DNA from: CAWGHZ01 sp963775315
GTDB taxonomy: Bacteria > Pseudomonadota > Alphaproteobacteria > MPNO01 > DASWLB01
Length of the DNA stretch: 64,000 nucleotides
Assembly: GCA_963775315.1 (NCBI GenBank)
Contig: CAVZIN010000009.1
Span: 1 to 64,000 of the forward strand
Direction of reading: 5' to 3'
The notes under the pieces are model-generated. The model ran no database searches, was not told where the DNA came from, and worked only from the letters and a program-made list of their open reading frames with translations. The translations under genes were made by a program, and so were the position numbers. Positions 55,871 to 64,000 of the stretch are shown in pieces. How positions within the stretch are numbered: the first letter of the stretch is position 1; each line of letters opens with the position of its first letter.

Positions 55871-56086
55871 TCAATCCGGGGGACAGCTGCGCCCGCCGCC
55901 CTTTCCCTTCCCCTTGTTGCCGGGCACGCAAGGGGTCGGCTGGACCTTGGCGTTCGCCGACCGGTCGAGGTGGACGATGGTGGGCGCGACGTAGGCCACG
56001 GCCGCGCCGAGCCCCAGCCGCGCCAGGGCCTTGCGACGGGTGAGGGCCGGGCTCGCCGTTCCCGCTTTGTTTTCGGCCGAATCCAT
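55871..56086 (-). CDS. Small Tat-like peptide, paralogue A
   Basis: A 71-residue protein. RR at 17-18 is followed by ALARLGLGAAVAYVAPTIVH, DRSANA, Cys53 (PTPC), a Gly/Lys tail and Cys68 in the end CPPD. It is the first gene of a three-gene unit with paralogue B (94-bp gap) and the TPR-methyltransferase. It is divergent from mmcB with 67 bp between starts. Function unknown; I see no named family. Confidence 0.75.
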   Translation of the reverse strand: MDSAENKAGTASPALTRRKALARLGLGAAVAYVAPTIVHLDRSANAKVQPTPCVPGNKGKGKGGGRSCPPD

Positions 56087-56153
56087 GGTGCAATCGACAG
56101 TTGGCCAGACTGACCGGCAAAAATCAACCGAGCGTAAACGAGCGTCCGACGTC

Positions 56154-56627
56154 ATGACGACACGATTCGTACCCTCCCCGGCGGGGCTTGCGCCGCCCGG
56201 CGAGGCCGAGCGCCTGACCCGCGAGGTGGTGCGGGGCGTGCGCCGCATGTTCAATTCGATGGGATACGGCACGCTGACCGAGTTCCGCCTGCCGCTCGCG
56301 CGGCGCGCCGACGTGGTGGCGCTGAGCGAGGCGGGCGAGATCGTGATCTGCGAGGTGAAGTCGACCCGTGCCGACTATCGTGCCGACCGCAAGTGGCAGG
56401 ACTACGTGCCCTATTGCGAGGGGTTCTATTTCGCGGTGCCGGTCGGCTTCCCGCTCGACATCCTGCCGCCCGAGTGCGGCCTGATCGTCGCTGACGCCTA
56501 CGGGGCGGCCGTCAGGCGGCCGTCGCCGGCGCTGTCGCTCCACCCGACCCGCAAGCGGCACCTGCTGGTGCGCTACGGCCACGCGGCGAGCGCGCGACTG
56601 TTCCGCCTGACCGATCCGGAGTGGTGA
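56154..56627 (+). CDS. mmcB: MmcB-family DNA repair protein
   Basis: A 157-residue protein of the MmcB (DUF1052) family, known from Caulobacter as an SOS-linked, nuclease-like DNA repair factor acting with ImuB and DnaE2. The nuclease-like core is visible: RADVVAL ... EIVICEVKSTRADYRADRKWQDY, with Asp, Glu and Lys in the PD-(D/E)XK order. ATG 56154 is chosen by homology; the site upstream is weak. No LexA box was identified. Confidence 0.88.
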   Translation: MTTRFVPSPAGLAPPGEAERLTREVVRGVRRMFNSMGYGTLTEFRLPLARRADVVALSEAGEIVICEVKSTRADYRADRKWQDYVPYCEGFYFAVPVGFPLDILPPECGLIVADAYGAAVRRPSPALSLHPTRKRHLLVRYGHAASARLFRLTDPEW

Positions 56628-56642
56628 CGGGCGGCTCCCGCG

Positions 56643-58073
56643 TCACCGCGCCATGCGGGCGATGGTCGAGGTGGTGGAGTGGCCGGGAGCCAGCGCCGCG
56701 AGCAGCACCCGCCCGCCATAGGATCTGACGATGTCGGCGCCCACCACCGTCGCCTCGGTGTAGTCGGCGCCCTTGATCAGCACGTCCGGCCGCAGCGCAT
56801 CGATCAAGGCGAGCGGCGTGTCCTCGGCGAAGACCATCACGAGGTCGACGCCGGCGAGCGAGCCGAGCACCGCGGCGCGCGCCGCCTCCGGCTGGACCGG
56901 CCGGCCCGGCCCCTTGAGGCGGGCGACCGAGGCGTCGGCGTTGATGGCGACGATCAGCCGGTCGCAGGCGGCGCGGGCCTGGGCGATCAGCGAGACATGG
57001 CCCGGGTGGATCAGGTCGAAGCAACCGTTGGTGAACCCGACGCGCAGGCCTCGCCGGCGCCAATCGGCGACCGCCTCCTGCGCCTGGGCGAGGGTCGCGA
57101 GCTTGCGCCCACCGCCAAGGATGGCGTGCTCGTTGAGGGCGGCGGCGATGTCGTCGGCATGGGCGACCGCCGTGCCGGACCGTGCGACCACGATCCCCGC
57201 CGCGACGTTGGCGAGCCGCGCCGCGTCCTCCGTCCCGATGCCGGCGGCAATGCCGGCCGCAAGCACCGCGACCACCGTGTCGCCCGCGCCGGAGACGTCG
57301 AACACTTCCCGCGCCTCGGCGGGAAGGTGCGTCTCGCCCGTCGGCGCGACCAGCGTCATGCCCTCCGGCCCGCGCGTGACCAGGATGCTGCCGATGCGGT
57401 GGCGCGCCATCAGCGCCCGCGCGGCGCCCGCAAGGGCCGCCTCGTCGGCGAGCGTTGCGCGGCTCGCCTCGGCGAGCTCGCGCTTGTTGGGCGTGACAAG
57501 CGCCGCGCCGGCATAGCGCGACCAGTCCGGCCCCTTCGGGTCGACGATCACCGGCGCCCCCTCGGCGCCGAGCGCAGCGGCGGTCCCGGCCGTCACCACC
57601 CCCTTGCCGTAGTCGGAGAGGATCACCGCCCCGGCGCCGTTGGAAGCGCCGGCGACGAGGGCGGCCGGATCGGCGACCGGCAGCGTCGTCTCGTGGTCCG
57701 CGCGCAGCAATTGCTGGCCGCCGGAGACATAGCGCGTCTTCACCGTCGTCGCACGCCCCGGCTCGCGCACCAGCCGGGCCTCGATGCGGTCGCGCTCGCA
57801 GAGGGCCTCGATCTCGCGCCCCGCCGCGTCGTCGCCGACGACGCCCACGAGGCGCGGCGCCGCGCCGACGGCGGCGAGATTGCGCGCCACGTTCCCCGCG
57901 CCGCCAAGCATCGCGGATTCGCGCGTGACGCGGAGAACCGGGATCGGCGCCTCGGGCGAGATGCGATCGACCTCGCCATAGACGTAGCGGTCGAGCATCA
58001 CGTCGCCGACCACCGTGACGCGCGCCCCGGCGAGGCGCGGCAGCAGAAGGGCGAGGGCGGCGCCGTCGCTCAC
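56643..58073 (-). CDS. hldE: Bifunctional heptose-7-phosphate kinase / adenylyltransferase
   Basis: A 476-residue enzyme for ADP-heptose needed in LPS core. Residues 1-320 form a ribokinase-fold kinase (VVGDVMLDRYVYG, GGAGNVARNLA, DVSGAGDTVVAVLA). Residues 335-476 are the nucleotidyltransferase (GFTNGCFDLIHPGHVSLI, ADYTEATVVG). It lies 4 bp after an epimerase gene. The remaining heptose genes gmhA, gmhB and hldD are not in this window. Confidence 0.95.
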   Translation of the reverse strand: MSDGAALALLLPRLAGARVTVVGDVMLDRYVYGEVDRISPEAPIPVLRVTRESAMLGGAGNVARNLAAVGAAPRLVGVVGDDAAGREIEALCERDRIEARLVREPGRATTVKTRYVSGGQQLLRADHETTLPVADPAALVAGASNGAGAVILSDYGKGVVTAGTAAALGAEGAPVIVDPKGPDWSRYAGAALVTPNKRELAEASRATLADEAALAGAARALMARHRIGSILVTRGPEGMTLVAPTGETHLPAEAREVFDVSGAGDTVVAVLAAGIAAGIGTEDAARLANVAAGIVVARSGTAVAHADDIAAALNEHAILGGGRKLATLAQAQEAVADWRRRGLRVGFTNGCFDLIHPGHVSLIAQARAACDRLIVAINADASVARLKGPGRPVQPEAARAAVLGSLAGVDLVMVFAEDTPLALIDALRPDVLIKGADYTEATVVGADIVRSYGGRVLLAALAPGHSTTSTIARMAR

Positions 58074-58077
58074 GCGG

Positions 58078-59088
58078 TCACGCCCGCGCGCGGCGGCGGC
58101 CGGGCGCCGCGTGCATCTCGGCGTCGATCCAGGCGAAGGTCCTGCGCATCCCGTCCTCGAGCGGGATCGAGGGCGCCCAGCCCAGCTCGCGCTCGATCAT
58201 GGTGTTGTCGGAGTTGCGGCCGCGGACGCCCTTGGGCTTGGTCACGTCGTAATCGTGGACGAGCTCGATGCCGGCGATCTCCTCGGCGATGCGATAGAGC
58301 CGGTCGATCGACACCAGCTCGTCCGAGCCGATGTTCACCGGCTCGCGCAGCTCCAACTCCATCAGAAGCCGCGTGCCGTGGATGCAGTCGTCGATATACA
58401 TGAAGCTGCGCGTCTGCCGGCCGTCGCCCCACACCTCGACGTCGCGCCGGTTGGAATCGCGGCACTCAATGGCTTTGCGGCAGCAGGCCGCCGGCGCCTT
58501 CTCGCGCCCGCCGTCCCAGGTGCCATGCGGCCCGTAGACGTTGTGATAGCGCGCGACGCGCGTCTCCACGCCGAAATCCTCGGTGAAATGGCGGCACATC
58601 CGCTCGGAGAACAACTTCTCCCAGCCGTACCCGTCCTCGGCCATCGCGGGGTAGGCATCCTCCTCGCGAAGCGCGGTCACGTCTGGCCGCGTCTGCCTGC
58701 CGGCGGCATAGACGCAGGCGGACGAGGCGAAGAAGTAGCGCGCCGCATCGGCCTCGCGCGCGGCCATCAGGAGGTGCGTGTTGATCAGCACCGACAGCAT
58801 GCAGTCGGCCTTGTGGAACTCGATGAAGCCCATCCCGCCCATGTCGGCGGCGAAGTTGAACACGTACTTCATGCCGTGCATGGCGTCGATGCACGCCTCG
58901 CGCCCCCTCAAATCGGCGACGACGTTATCGATATCGCGGAAGGACTGGTACCACTCCGCCACCGGCTTGACGTCGACGGCGCGGATATTGTCGTGCCCGT
59001 CGGCGCGCAGCGCCGCGACCATATGGCCGCCGATGAAGCCGCCGCCACCCGCGACGAGGATCCCGTCGTGCTTGCCGATGATGGACAT
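58078..59088 (-). CDS. NAD-dependent sugar epimerase (GDP-mannose 3,5-epimerase-like)
   Basis: A 336-residue extended SDR. It shows ILVAGGGGFIGGHM, FNFAADMGGMGFIE and SSACVYAAGR with YGWEKL as the YxxxK pair, plus the family-typical YHNVYGPHGTWDGGREKAPAA. These blocks match GDP-mannose 3,5-epimerase and its bacterial relatives. The product would feed surface polysaccharide. GGAGGG precedes ATG 59088. Confidence 0.85.
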   Translation of the reverse strand: MSIIGKHDGILVAGGGGFIGGHMVAALRADGHDNIRAVDVKPVAEWYQSFRDIDNVVADLRGREACIDAMHGMKYVFNFAADMGGMGFIEFHKADCMLSVLINTHLLMAAREADAARYFFASSACVYAAGRQTRPDVTALREEDAYPAMAEDGYGWEKLFSERMCRHFTEDFGVETRVARYHNVYGPHGTWDGGREKAPAACCRKAIECRDSNRRDVEVWGDGRQTRSFMYIDDCIHGTRLLMELELREPVNIGSDELVSIDRLYRIAEEIAGIELVHDYDVTKPKGVRGRNSDNTMIERELGWAPSIPLEDGMRRTFAWIDAEMHAAPGRRRARA

Positions 59089-59116
59089 GGGAAGACCCTC
59101 CGCCGCCGGTGGATGG

Positions 59117-60346
59117 CTACGCTTTCGCGATTCGCCGGTCAATCTCTTTCGGCCCCGCCAGCGGCCGGCACAGCGCCTCGAACCGATCGGCTATCGCATT
59201 GATATCGAAGTGCGTTTCGGTCCAACTCCGCGCGTTCGCGCCGAGCCGCGCGCGCGCCTCCGCATCGCCGGCGAGCGCGAGCGCCGCGGTGGCAAACGCC
59301 CGCGCGTCGCCCGGCGCGACCACCCTGCCCGCATCCGCGCGCGCGATGGTGCGGGCCGCGAGATTTTCCGCCGGCATGGCGGCGAGGATCGGCCGTCCGG
59401 CGCAGAGATAGGTCAACACCTTCGACGGTACGGAGAACACGCCGGCCGCGGGCTCGAGGATGGCGAGCAGAACGTCGGCCGCGCCCAGCATGTCCGGCAA
59501 AGCGGCGAACGGCTGGAACGGCAGCAGGGTCAGCGTGTCGGCGGGCACCGTCGCCCGGCGCGCGGCCAGCCAGTCCGCCCCTGGGCCTTCGGACGCCACC
59601 ACCAGCCGCGCGCCAGGCCTCTCGCCGAGCGCGCGCGCGAGGCCGAGCAGCAGCGACGGGTCGTGCTTGAGGCCGAGCGTGCCGGCATAGAGGAACACGA
59701 GCCCGTCGCCCAGCCCGTGCGCCGCACGCCACGGGTTCGCGCGCGGGCGCGCCGGCACGTCCTCGAGCGGCGCCCAGTTCTCGATCACCGCCACGCGCTC
59801 GCGCGCCACGCCCCAGCCTTCGAGCAGCGGCCGGAAGTCCTCGGTGATCGCGACCACCGCGTCGGCCTCGCGCAGCAGGCGGCGCTCCAGCGCCCGGTAG
59901 CGTGCGCCGATCGCCGCGCCGGCCACGGGTAGCCGGTCGTGGAGAATGCGGTCGATGGCGATTGAGTAGATATCCTGCAGCCAGAACACGAAACCGCAAT
60001 CCTGCGCCCGGCAGGCGCGGGCAAGGATCGCCTGCGGGTCGAGCGGCATGTTGGACGAGATGACGATGTCGGGGCGGATGCGCGCGACCTCGGCCGCCAT
60101 CAGATGGCCGTAGGCGATCTCCTGGCGCACACGGCGGACGAACGAATATTTGGCGAAGGGCCGGCCGAGCGACAGCGCAACCGAGTGGAAGCCGGGTGGG
60201 TCGTGGGGCCGCCGCTCCAGCGGCCCCTTCGGGGTCTGGAAGAACGCCGCATGGATGTGGTGCACCTCGTGGCCGCGCGCGGCGAGGGCGCGGCTCAACT
60301 GCAGCTGGAACGGATGGCCGGAATAATCGTGGACGACGAGTCGCAT
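59117..60346 (-). CDS. Glycosyltransferase family 4 (WcaI-like)
   Basis: A 409-residue GT-B glycosyltransferase. The N-terminal acceptor domain (VHDYSGHPFQLQLSRALAARGHEV, FVFWLQDIYSIA) is followed by FLYAGTLGLKHDPSLLL and the donor site FSVPSKVLTYLCAGRPILA, where a conserved Glu is replaced by Ser/Lys as in WcaI/WbuB types. It transfers a sugar during polysaccharide assembly. It is in tandem with the epimerase gene. Confidence 0.87.
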   Translation of the reverse strand: MRLVVHDYSGHPFQLQLSRALAARGHEVHHIHAAFFQTPKGPLERRPHDPPGFHSVALSLGRPFAKYSFVRRVRQEIAYGHLMAAEVARIRPDIVISSNMPLDPQAILARACRAQDCGFVFWLQDIYSIAIDRILHDRLPVAGAAIGARYRALERRLLREADAVVAITEDFRPLLEGWGVARERVAVIENWAPLEDVPARPRANPWRAAHGLGDGLVFLYAGTLGLKHDPSLLLGLARALGERPGARLVVASEGPGADWLAARRATVPADTLTLLPFQPFAALPDMLGAADVLLAILEPAAGVFSVPSKVLTYLCAGRPILAAMPAENLAARTIARADAGRVVAPGDARAFATAALALAGDAEARARLGANARSWTETHFDINAIADRFEALCRPLAGPKEIDRRIAKA

Positions 60347-60405
60347 CGGCGGAGCCTAGCGGATAGTTGTTCGCCAACCGTGAAGGGCAGACAAGGCGCC
60401 CTTCA

Positions 60406-60795
60406 TCACGCGGCGGCAGCGATGTCGGTTCGGGCGAAATCATTGCCCTTGAAAAGAAGCGGCTCTCCGCTAACCCGCGCGAGGGCATAGGCGAAGCAAT
60501 CGCCGAAATTAAGGGCCGCGGGATGGTTTCCGCGGCCGAACCGGCGGTACGCGTCTCGCGCGACCTCAGCCTGGTCCAGGGTCACCGGCACCACGTCGAT
60601 CTCGGCTTCGATGACGAGTTGGCGGAGGGCGGAAGAGCCACCCTCGCCGAAACGGTCGTCGAGAATGATGCCCGCCTCCAGGTAGGACGCGCTCGACAGC
60701 AGCCGGACCTGGTGATCCTCGATCCGCTGGGCAAATGCCGCGCGCTCGGGCTCGTCGAGCAGGATGGCGAGAATTGCCGACGTGTCGAGCACCAT
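60406..60795 (-). CDS. VapC-type PIN-domain toxin
   Basis: A 129-residue PIN RNase. Acidic residues are in place: Asp4 (MVLDTSA), Glu in SYLEAGI, and Asp in LNFGDCFAYALA. It is inferred to cleave RNA and to be neutralised by the upstream antitoxin. Its ATG overlaps the antitoxin TGA by one base (60795). Confidence 0.9.
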   Translation of the reverse strand: MVLDTSAILAILLDEPERAAFAQRIEDHQVRLLSSASYLEAGIILDDRFGEGGSSALRQLVIEAEIDVVPVTLDQAEVARDAYRRFGRGNHPAALNFGDCFAYALARVSGEPLLFKGNDFARTDIAAAA

Positions 60796-61052
60796 CAGCG
60801 TGGCATGCCCCGCTCGTCGTAACCGAGGATTTCGTCCTCGCTGCGCCGTCTGCGGACGCGCTGCCGGGCGCATCTCACGCCGATCTGGTTGAGCCGATCG
60901 GCAAGCGACCGCGCCGCACGACCGCGTGCCTTGACCCGGGCCAGCCGCTCCTGAACCGCGACCCGCACAGCCTCGGTCAACGACTCCCCCGTGGCGCTGG
61001 CGAGCTCGTGGGCCATTTCATGCGTGCGCTTATCTTTGATGTTGAGGGGCAT
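60795..61052 (-). CDS. VapB-type antitoxin (Rv0623 family)
   Basis: An 85-residue protein beginning MPLNIKDKRTHEMA, typical of the Rv0623/PSK-type VapB antitoxins, with a helical N-terminus for DNA binding and a basic C-terminus for toxin contact. GGGGAGGATT before ATG 61052 is a strong site. It precedes vapC as expected for this module. Confidence 0.88.
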   Translation of the reverse strand: MPLNIKDKRTHEMAHELASATGESLTEAVRVAVQERLARVKARGRAARSLADRLNQIGVRCARQRVRRRRSEDEILGYDERGMPR

Positions 61053-61120
61053 TGCAATCCTCCCCGGAGGAAAACCTACACCACTCCTCCAATATAATGC
61101 GAGGCTCCCGCTGGTGGAAG

Positions 61121-62017
61121 CTATTCCAGGTCGGCCCGCCGCCGCTCGTCGAGCGTCGCGTCGATCAGGAAGCGGAACACGAAGGTCTGCAGCACGAAGA
61201 AGACCAGCCCCTCGCGCCCGTCGAGGAAGCCGCCGCGCAGCACGTAACGGTAGAAGAAGAGGCCGAGCGCCCGCCAGTAGAGCGGCGCCCGGTAGTAGAG
61301 CCCGCGCAGATAGCGCTTGCGCTCGATGGGGTTGCCGCGCGGCCGCCCCTCGATCACCTCGTCCGCGCCAGGCGCCAGGATCTCGTCCGCCTCGGCCGCC
61401 GCCCAGCGTGCGTGGCGCGCCATGAACTCGGCATAATCCATGCGCACGTCGTCGATCATCGGATGGTCGAGCCGCCCGGCCCGGCCGGCGACGTAGAAAT
61501 GCTGGTCGTAGCGGCGCGGCTCGCACCGCCCGGCGCCGCGGCGGAACAGGCGCATGTGCCAGATCGGATACATGCCGCCATGGCGGATCGGCCGTCCGTG
61601 GAACCAGATGAGGCGCGGCACGAAGTACCCTGCGACGTCCGCCGGGGGGGCGCGCAGCACGTCGCGGATCGCCACGGCCAACTCGTCCGACAGGCGCTCG
61701 TCGGCGTCGAGATGCAGCTCCCACGCGCCCGCGAGCGGCAGCGTCTCGATCGCCCAGTTGCGGCTGGCCGCGTAGCTCTCGAACGGGTGGTGGACGATGC
61801 GGGCGCCTCGCGCGCGGGCGATCTCGAGCGTCTCGTCGGTCGAGCCCGAGTTGACGACGTGAATGTCGTCCGAGACGCGCTTCGCCGCGTCCAGCGTGGC
61901 GCCGATGGTGCGGGCGGCGTTGAAGGTCAGCACCACGACCGAGACGCGGGCCGGCGCGTCCGGCGCCGCTGGCGGCGCGGGGCCCGAGGACGCCGCGTCC
62001 CTGCCGTCGTCCATCAT
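61121..62017 (-). CDS. Glycosyltransferase family 2 (LPS core-type)
   Basis: A 298-residue GT-A enzyme. VSVVVLTFNAARTI, VVNSGSTDETLEIA, SRNWAI and the metal motif DADERLSDEL are typical of WaaE/KdtX-like GT2 proteins. A C-terminal hydrophobic segment (ALGLFFYRYVLRGG) suggests membrane association. It starts at ATG 62017, divergent from and close to the next glycosyltransferase gene (25 bp). Confidence 0.88.
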   Translation of the reverse strand: MMDDGRDAASSGPAPPAAPDAPARVSVVVLTFNAARTIGATLDAAKRVSDDIHVVNSGSTDETLEIARARGARIVHHPFESYAASRNWAIETLPLAGAWELHLDADERLSDELAVAIRDVLRAPPADVAGYFVPRLIWFHGRPIRHGGMYPIWHMRLFRRGAGRCEPRRYDQHFYVAGRAGRLDHPMIDDVRMDYAEFMARHARWAAAEADEILAPGADEVIEGRPRGNPIERKRYLRGLYYRAPLYWRALGLFFYRYVLRGGFLDGREGLVFFVLQTFVFRFLIDATLDERRRADLE

Positions 62018-62042
62018 CGCCCCGGCCCCCGATCCGGCGCCT

Positions 62043-63305
62043 ATGGCGGCGCCTGCCTTTGCCCTACAATCGCGCGCGCGCAACGGCGATTCAACCGGAA
62101 CCGGCTTGCCCCAACCCCACCCCGAAAGCCCGATCAGGGTGCTGCGCGTCATCGCCGGGATGGACGCAAGAATTGGCGGCCCGCCCCCGGCCGCGCGCAA
62201 TTCGGCCATCGCCGCCGCCCGCACCGGGATCGACACCACCATGATCTTCCCGCTGGCGCCGGGCGAGGCCCCGGGCGTCGACGAATCGGTCGCGGCGCTG
62301 CGTGAGGCCGGGGTGACGGTGCTCACCTTCCGGGCGGCGCGCGTCCTCGGCCGGTACGGGCCGCGCTGGGGGGTGAGCCTCGGGCTCGCCTGGTGGCTCA
62401 CGCGCCACGCGCGCGGCTTCGACGTGATCCATGCCGACGGTACGTGGGTTCTCGGCACGGTGCTCGCGGCCGGCGTCGGGGCGCTGCTCCGAAGGCGGCG
62501 CGTAATCAGCCCGCACGAGGGCCTCACCCGGTTCGACATCGAGGGCTCGCCCCGCAGGCTCGCCAAGTACGGCAAGCGCGCGCTCCGCCCGCTGCTGCTG
62601 CACGGCTTCGACCGGTTCATCATGTCTTCGGCGCTGGAGGCGCGCGAATCGACGCCCGAGGGCCGGGTGCGCGAACGCTGCGCGGTCGTCTACCATCCCG
62701 TCTACGATGAGGCGGCCACGACCCCGTCGCCGCGCCGCCTCGCCCCCGGGCGCACGCGCAGGCTCGGCTTCATCGGCCGGTTTCATCCCAAGAAGAACCT
62801 GGACCTGATCTTCCGCGCCCTGGCGCTGATCCCGAGCGAGACCTGCCTTACGGTCGCGGGCGACGGCGAGCCGATGGCCGAATATCAGGGCCTCACCGCC
62901 GAGCTCGGCGTCGCGGGCCGGGTCGAATGGCTCGGCTTCGTCGACGGGCCGGCGCGCGAGGCCTTCTTCACGGGCGTCGATCTGGTGCTCATGCCCTCGG
63001 CATTCGAGTGCTTCGGGCTGGCGGGGGCCGAGGCGCTGGTGCGCGGCATCCCCGCCATCGTCACGCCCGAGACCGGCATCGCCGAGATCATAGGGCCGCA
63101 CCGGGCCGGCGCGGTGTGCGCCGCCACGCCGGAGGCGATCGCGCAGGCGGTCATGGCGCTCACCGCCGATCGCGCCGCCTATGGCGCCGCCGCCGAGGGC
63201 GCGGTCGATGCGGCAGAGGCCGCGCTTTCCTTCGCGGCGCACGGCGCCGAGCTCAGCGCGATCTATCGGGCGCTCGCCGCCCGGGGGACCGCCAGGATCT
63301 TCTGA
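62043..63305 (+). CDS. Glycosyltransferase family 4
   Basis: A 420-residue GT-B enzyme. The N-terminus (LRVIAGMDARIGGPPPAARN) is the acceptor domain; LGFIGRFHPKKNLDLIF and ECFGLAGAEALVRGIPAIV are the donor site with Glu in FECFGLAGAEAL. TTG 62106 is an alternative start with a better-looking upstream region. It belongs to the surface-polysaccharide cluster. Confidence 0.87.
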   Translation: MAAPAFALQSRARNGDSTGTGLPQPHPESPIRVLRVIAGMDARIGGPPPAARNSAIAAARTGIDTTMIFPLAPGEAPGVDESVAALREAGVTVLTFRAARVLGRYGPRWGVSLGLAWWLTRHARGFDVIHADGTWVLGTVLAAGVGALLRRRRVISPHEGLTRFDIEGSPRRLAKYGKRALRPLLLHGFDRFIMSSALEARESTPEGRVRERCAVVYHPVYDEAATTPSPRRLAPGRTRRLGFIGRFHPKKNLDLIFRALALIPSETCLTVAGDGEPMAEYQGLTAELGVAGRVEWLGFVDGPAREAFFTGVDLVLMPSAFECFGLAGAEALVRGIPAIVTPETGIAEIIGPHRAGAVCAATPEAIAQAVMALTADRAAYGAAAEGAVDAAEAALSFAAHGAELSAIYRALAARGTARIF

Positions 63306-63440
63306 GAACCCGGCCCGAATGGCGCGAGAGTGCGCATGGCCGTTCCGCATTCGATTCATCGTCCATTGGTGAAGTTCGGGTAAACTGCGCCGCGTGCGAA
63401 TGGGGTCTGCCCGTCTTCCAATGAACGCCGCCTTCCGCCG

Positions 63441-64000
63441 ATGGTGACGAGCACGGGTGCGGCGCGCGCGGCGCGCGGCGCGCCGCCCGCCGCCCGGCGC
63501 GTGTTGGTCTACCGTCTGGGCAGCCTCGGCGACACCGCGGTCGCCCTCCCCGTGTTCCATTTGATCGAGCGCGCCTTCCCCGGCGCCGAACGACGCGTGC
63601 TGACCAACGTACCGGTGGCGGACGTCGCCGCGCCGCTGCAATCGGTGCTGTGGCCGGGCTTCGCCGAGTCCTGCATCGCCTATCCGGTCGGGCTGCGCGC
63701 GCCGGGTGAGCTCCGCGCCCTCGCCGGCAAGATCCGCGTCTGGCGGCCGGACGTGCTGGTCTACGCGCTGGAGCCGCGCGGCATGTTGCGGACGCTTCGC
63801 GATGCGATCTATTTCCGGAGCTGCAGCGTCCGCGGCATTGTGGGGCTGCCGCTTGGCAGGGCAGCGCGCCCCGCTGGTCCGGATGGGGACGGGCTCTGGG
63901 AGTCCGAGGGCGCCCGCCTCGCCCGTGCGCTCGCGTCACTCGGCGACGCACGGCGCGACGACCCGGCGAGCTGGGCCTTCGGCTTCACCTCCGCCGAGCG
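63441..64000 (+). CDS. Heptosyltransferase-like protein, family GT9 (partial)
   Basis: The 5' part of a gene cut by the window end (186 codons). After a basic Ala/Arg start comes VLVYRLGSLGDTAVALPVFHLIE, the GT9 signature of ADP-heptose:LPS heptosyltransferases, then RVWRPDVLVYALEPR. It lies 135 bp after the GT4 gene on the same strand. hldE nearby supplies the donor. ATG 63441 is the first suitable start. Confidence 0.85.
   Translation, partial: MVTSTGAARAARGAPPAARRVLVYRLGSLGDTAVALPVFHLIERAFPGAERRVLTNVPVADVAAPLQSVLWPGFAESCIAYPVGLRAPGELRALAGKIRVWRPDVLVYALEPRGMLRTLRDAIYFRSCSVRGIVGLPLGRAARPAGPDGDGLWESEGARLARALASLGDARRDDPASWAFGFTSAE

Noticed and set aside
55573..56086. The two small proteins as a type I toxin-antitoxin or a CRISPR-related pair
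   Set aside because: They lack the features of either: no antisense RNA evidence and no repeats or Cas genes. Duplication and the adjacent methyltransferase are better described as an unknown unit.

Overview
The window is a chromosomal segment of a high-GC alphaproteobacterium. The evidence is a DivL-type cell-cycle kinase whose phospho-acceptor histidine is a tyrosine, an MmcB repair protein, the gene run ffh-rpsP-rimM-trmD-rplS-leuC-leuD, the argD-argF-hslO cluster, and hisZ, which implies a short-form HisG elsewhere. Gene content would fit Rhodospirillales or a related order, but the genus cannot be read from the sequence.

Left end (1-6.1 kb): a tRNA-Arg(ACG) gene at 6035-6111 (minus) carries a tyrosine-integrase attachment site. 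A 45-bp direct copy of its 3' half lies at 1761-1805. Between the two copies is a compact 4.3-kb integrated element with a P4-type integrase, a periplasmic cytochrome c, a uracil-DNA-glycosylase-like protein, a short CxxC-containing ORF and a small Lys-rich protein ending in a strong terminator. A second, unrelated integrase sits just left of the outer copy and reads out of the window. This suggests tandem insertion into one tRNA gene.

6.3-16 kb: a lipoprotein gene with one frameshift; divL with a second homopolymer frameshift near its 3' end; an atypical SDR; a TPR protein; then argD-argF-hslO (arginine biosynthesis plus Hsp33) and a lipoprotein. 16-27 kb is a scattered set of catabolic and transport genes: a TRAP binding protein, a VOC dioxygenase-like protein, an amidohydrolase, a ROK kinase, an Ldh_2-type dehydrogenase, an LLM oxidoreductase, a DUF3500 protein, MscL with a zinc ribbon, an FAH-family hydrolase and a gentisate-dioxygenase-like cupin.

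27-34 kb: the histidine operon hisB-DUF2628-hisH-GNAT-hisA-hisF-hisE-(HIT) on the minus strand, divergent from hisZ-purA. 34-42 kb: a predicted pseudokinase with a membrane partner, the asd-MoaD/ThiS-BNR operon, a HerA-like ATPase and leuB. 42-50 kb: a MetE-like protein, a small membrane protein, leuD and leuC, then the ribosomal/SRP block rplS-trmD-rimM-rpsP-ffh. The leuCD-leuB-asd order is broken by three plus-strand genes.

50-57 kb: small membrane proteins (one of only 24 residues), UdgX, a periplasmic-binding-like protein, pyrE, a class II aldolase, and a three-gene unit of two tandem paralogous small peptides plus a TPR-methyltransferase, which is the most system-like unknown in the window. 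mmcB is divergent from it. 57-64 kb: an LPS/surface-polysaccharide cluster (hldE, a GDP-mannose-3,5-epimerase-like protein, several glycosyltransferases, a partial heptosyltransferase) with a VapBC module inside it.

Several gene-free gaps hold palindromic dispersed repeats of the type common in alphaproteobacterial intergenic DNA. All functional calls are from motif recognition by eye; no database search was run.
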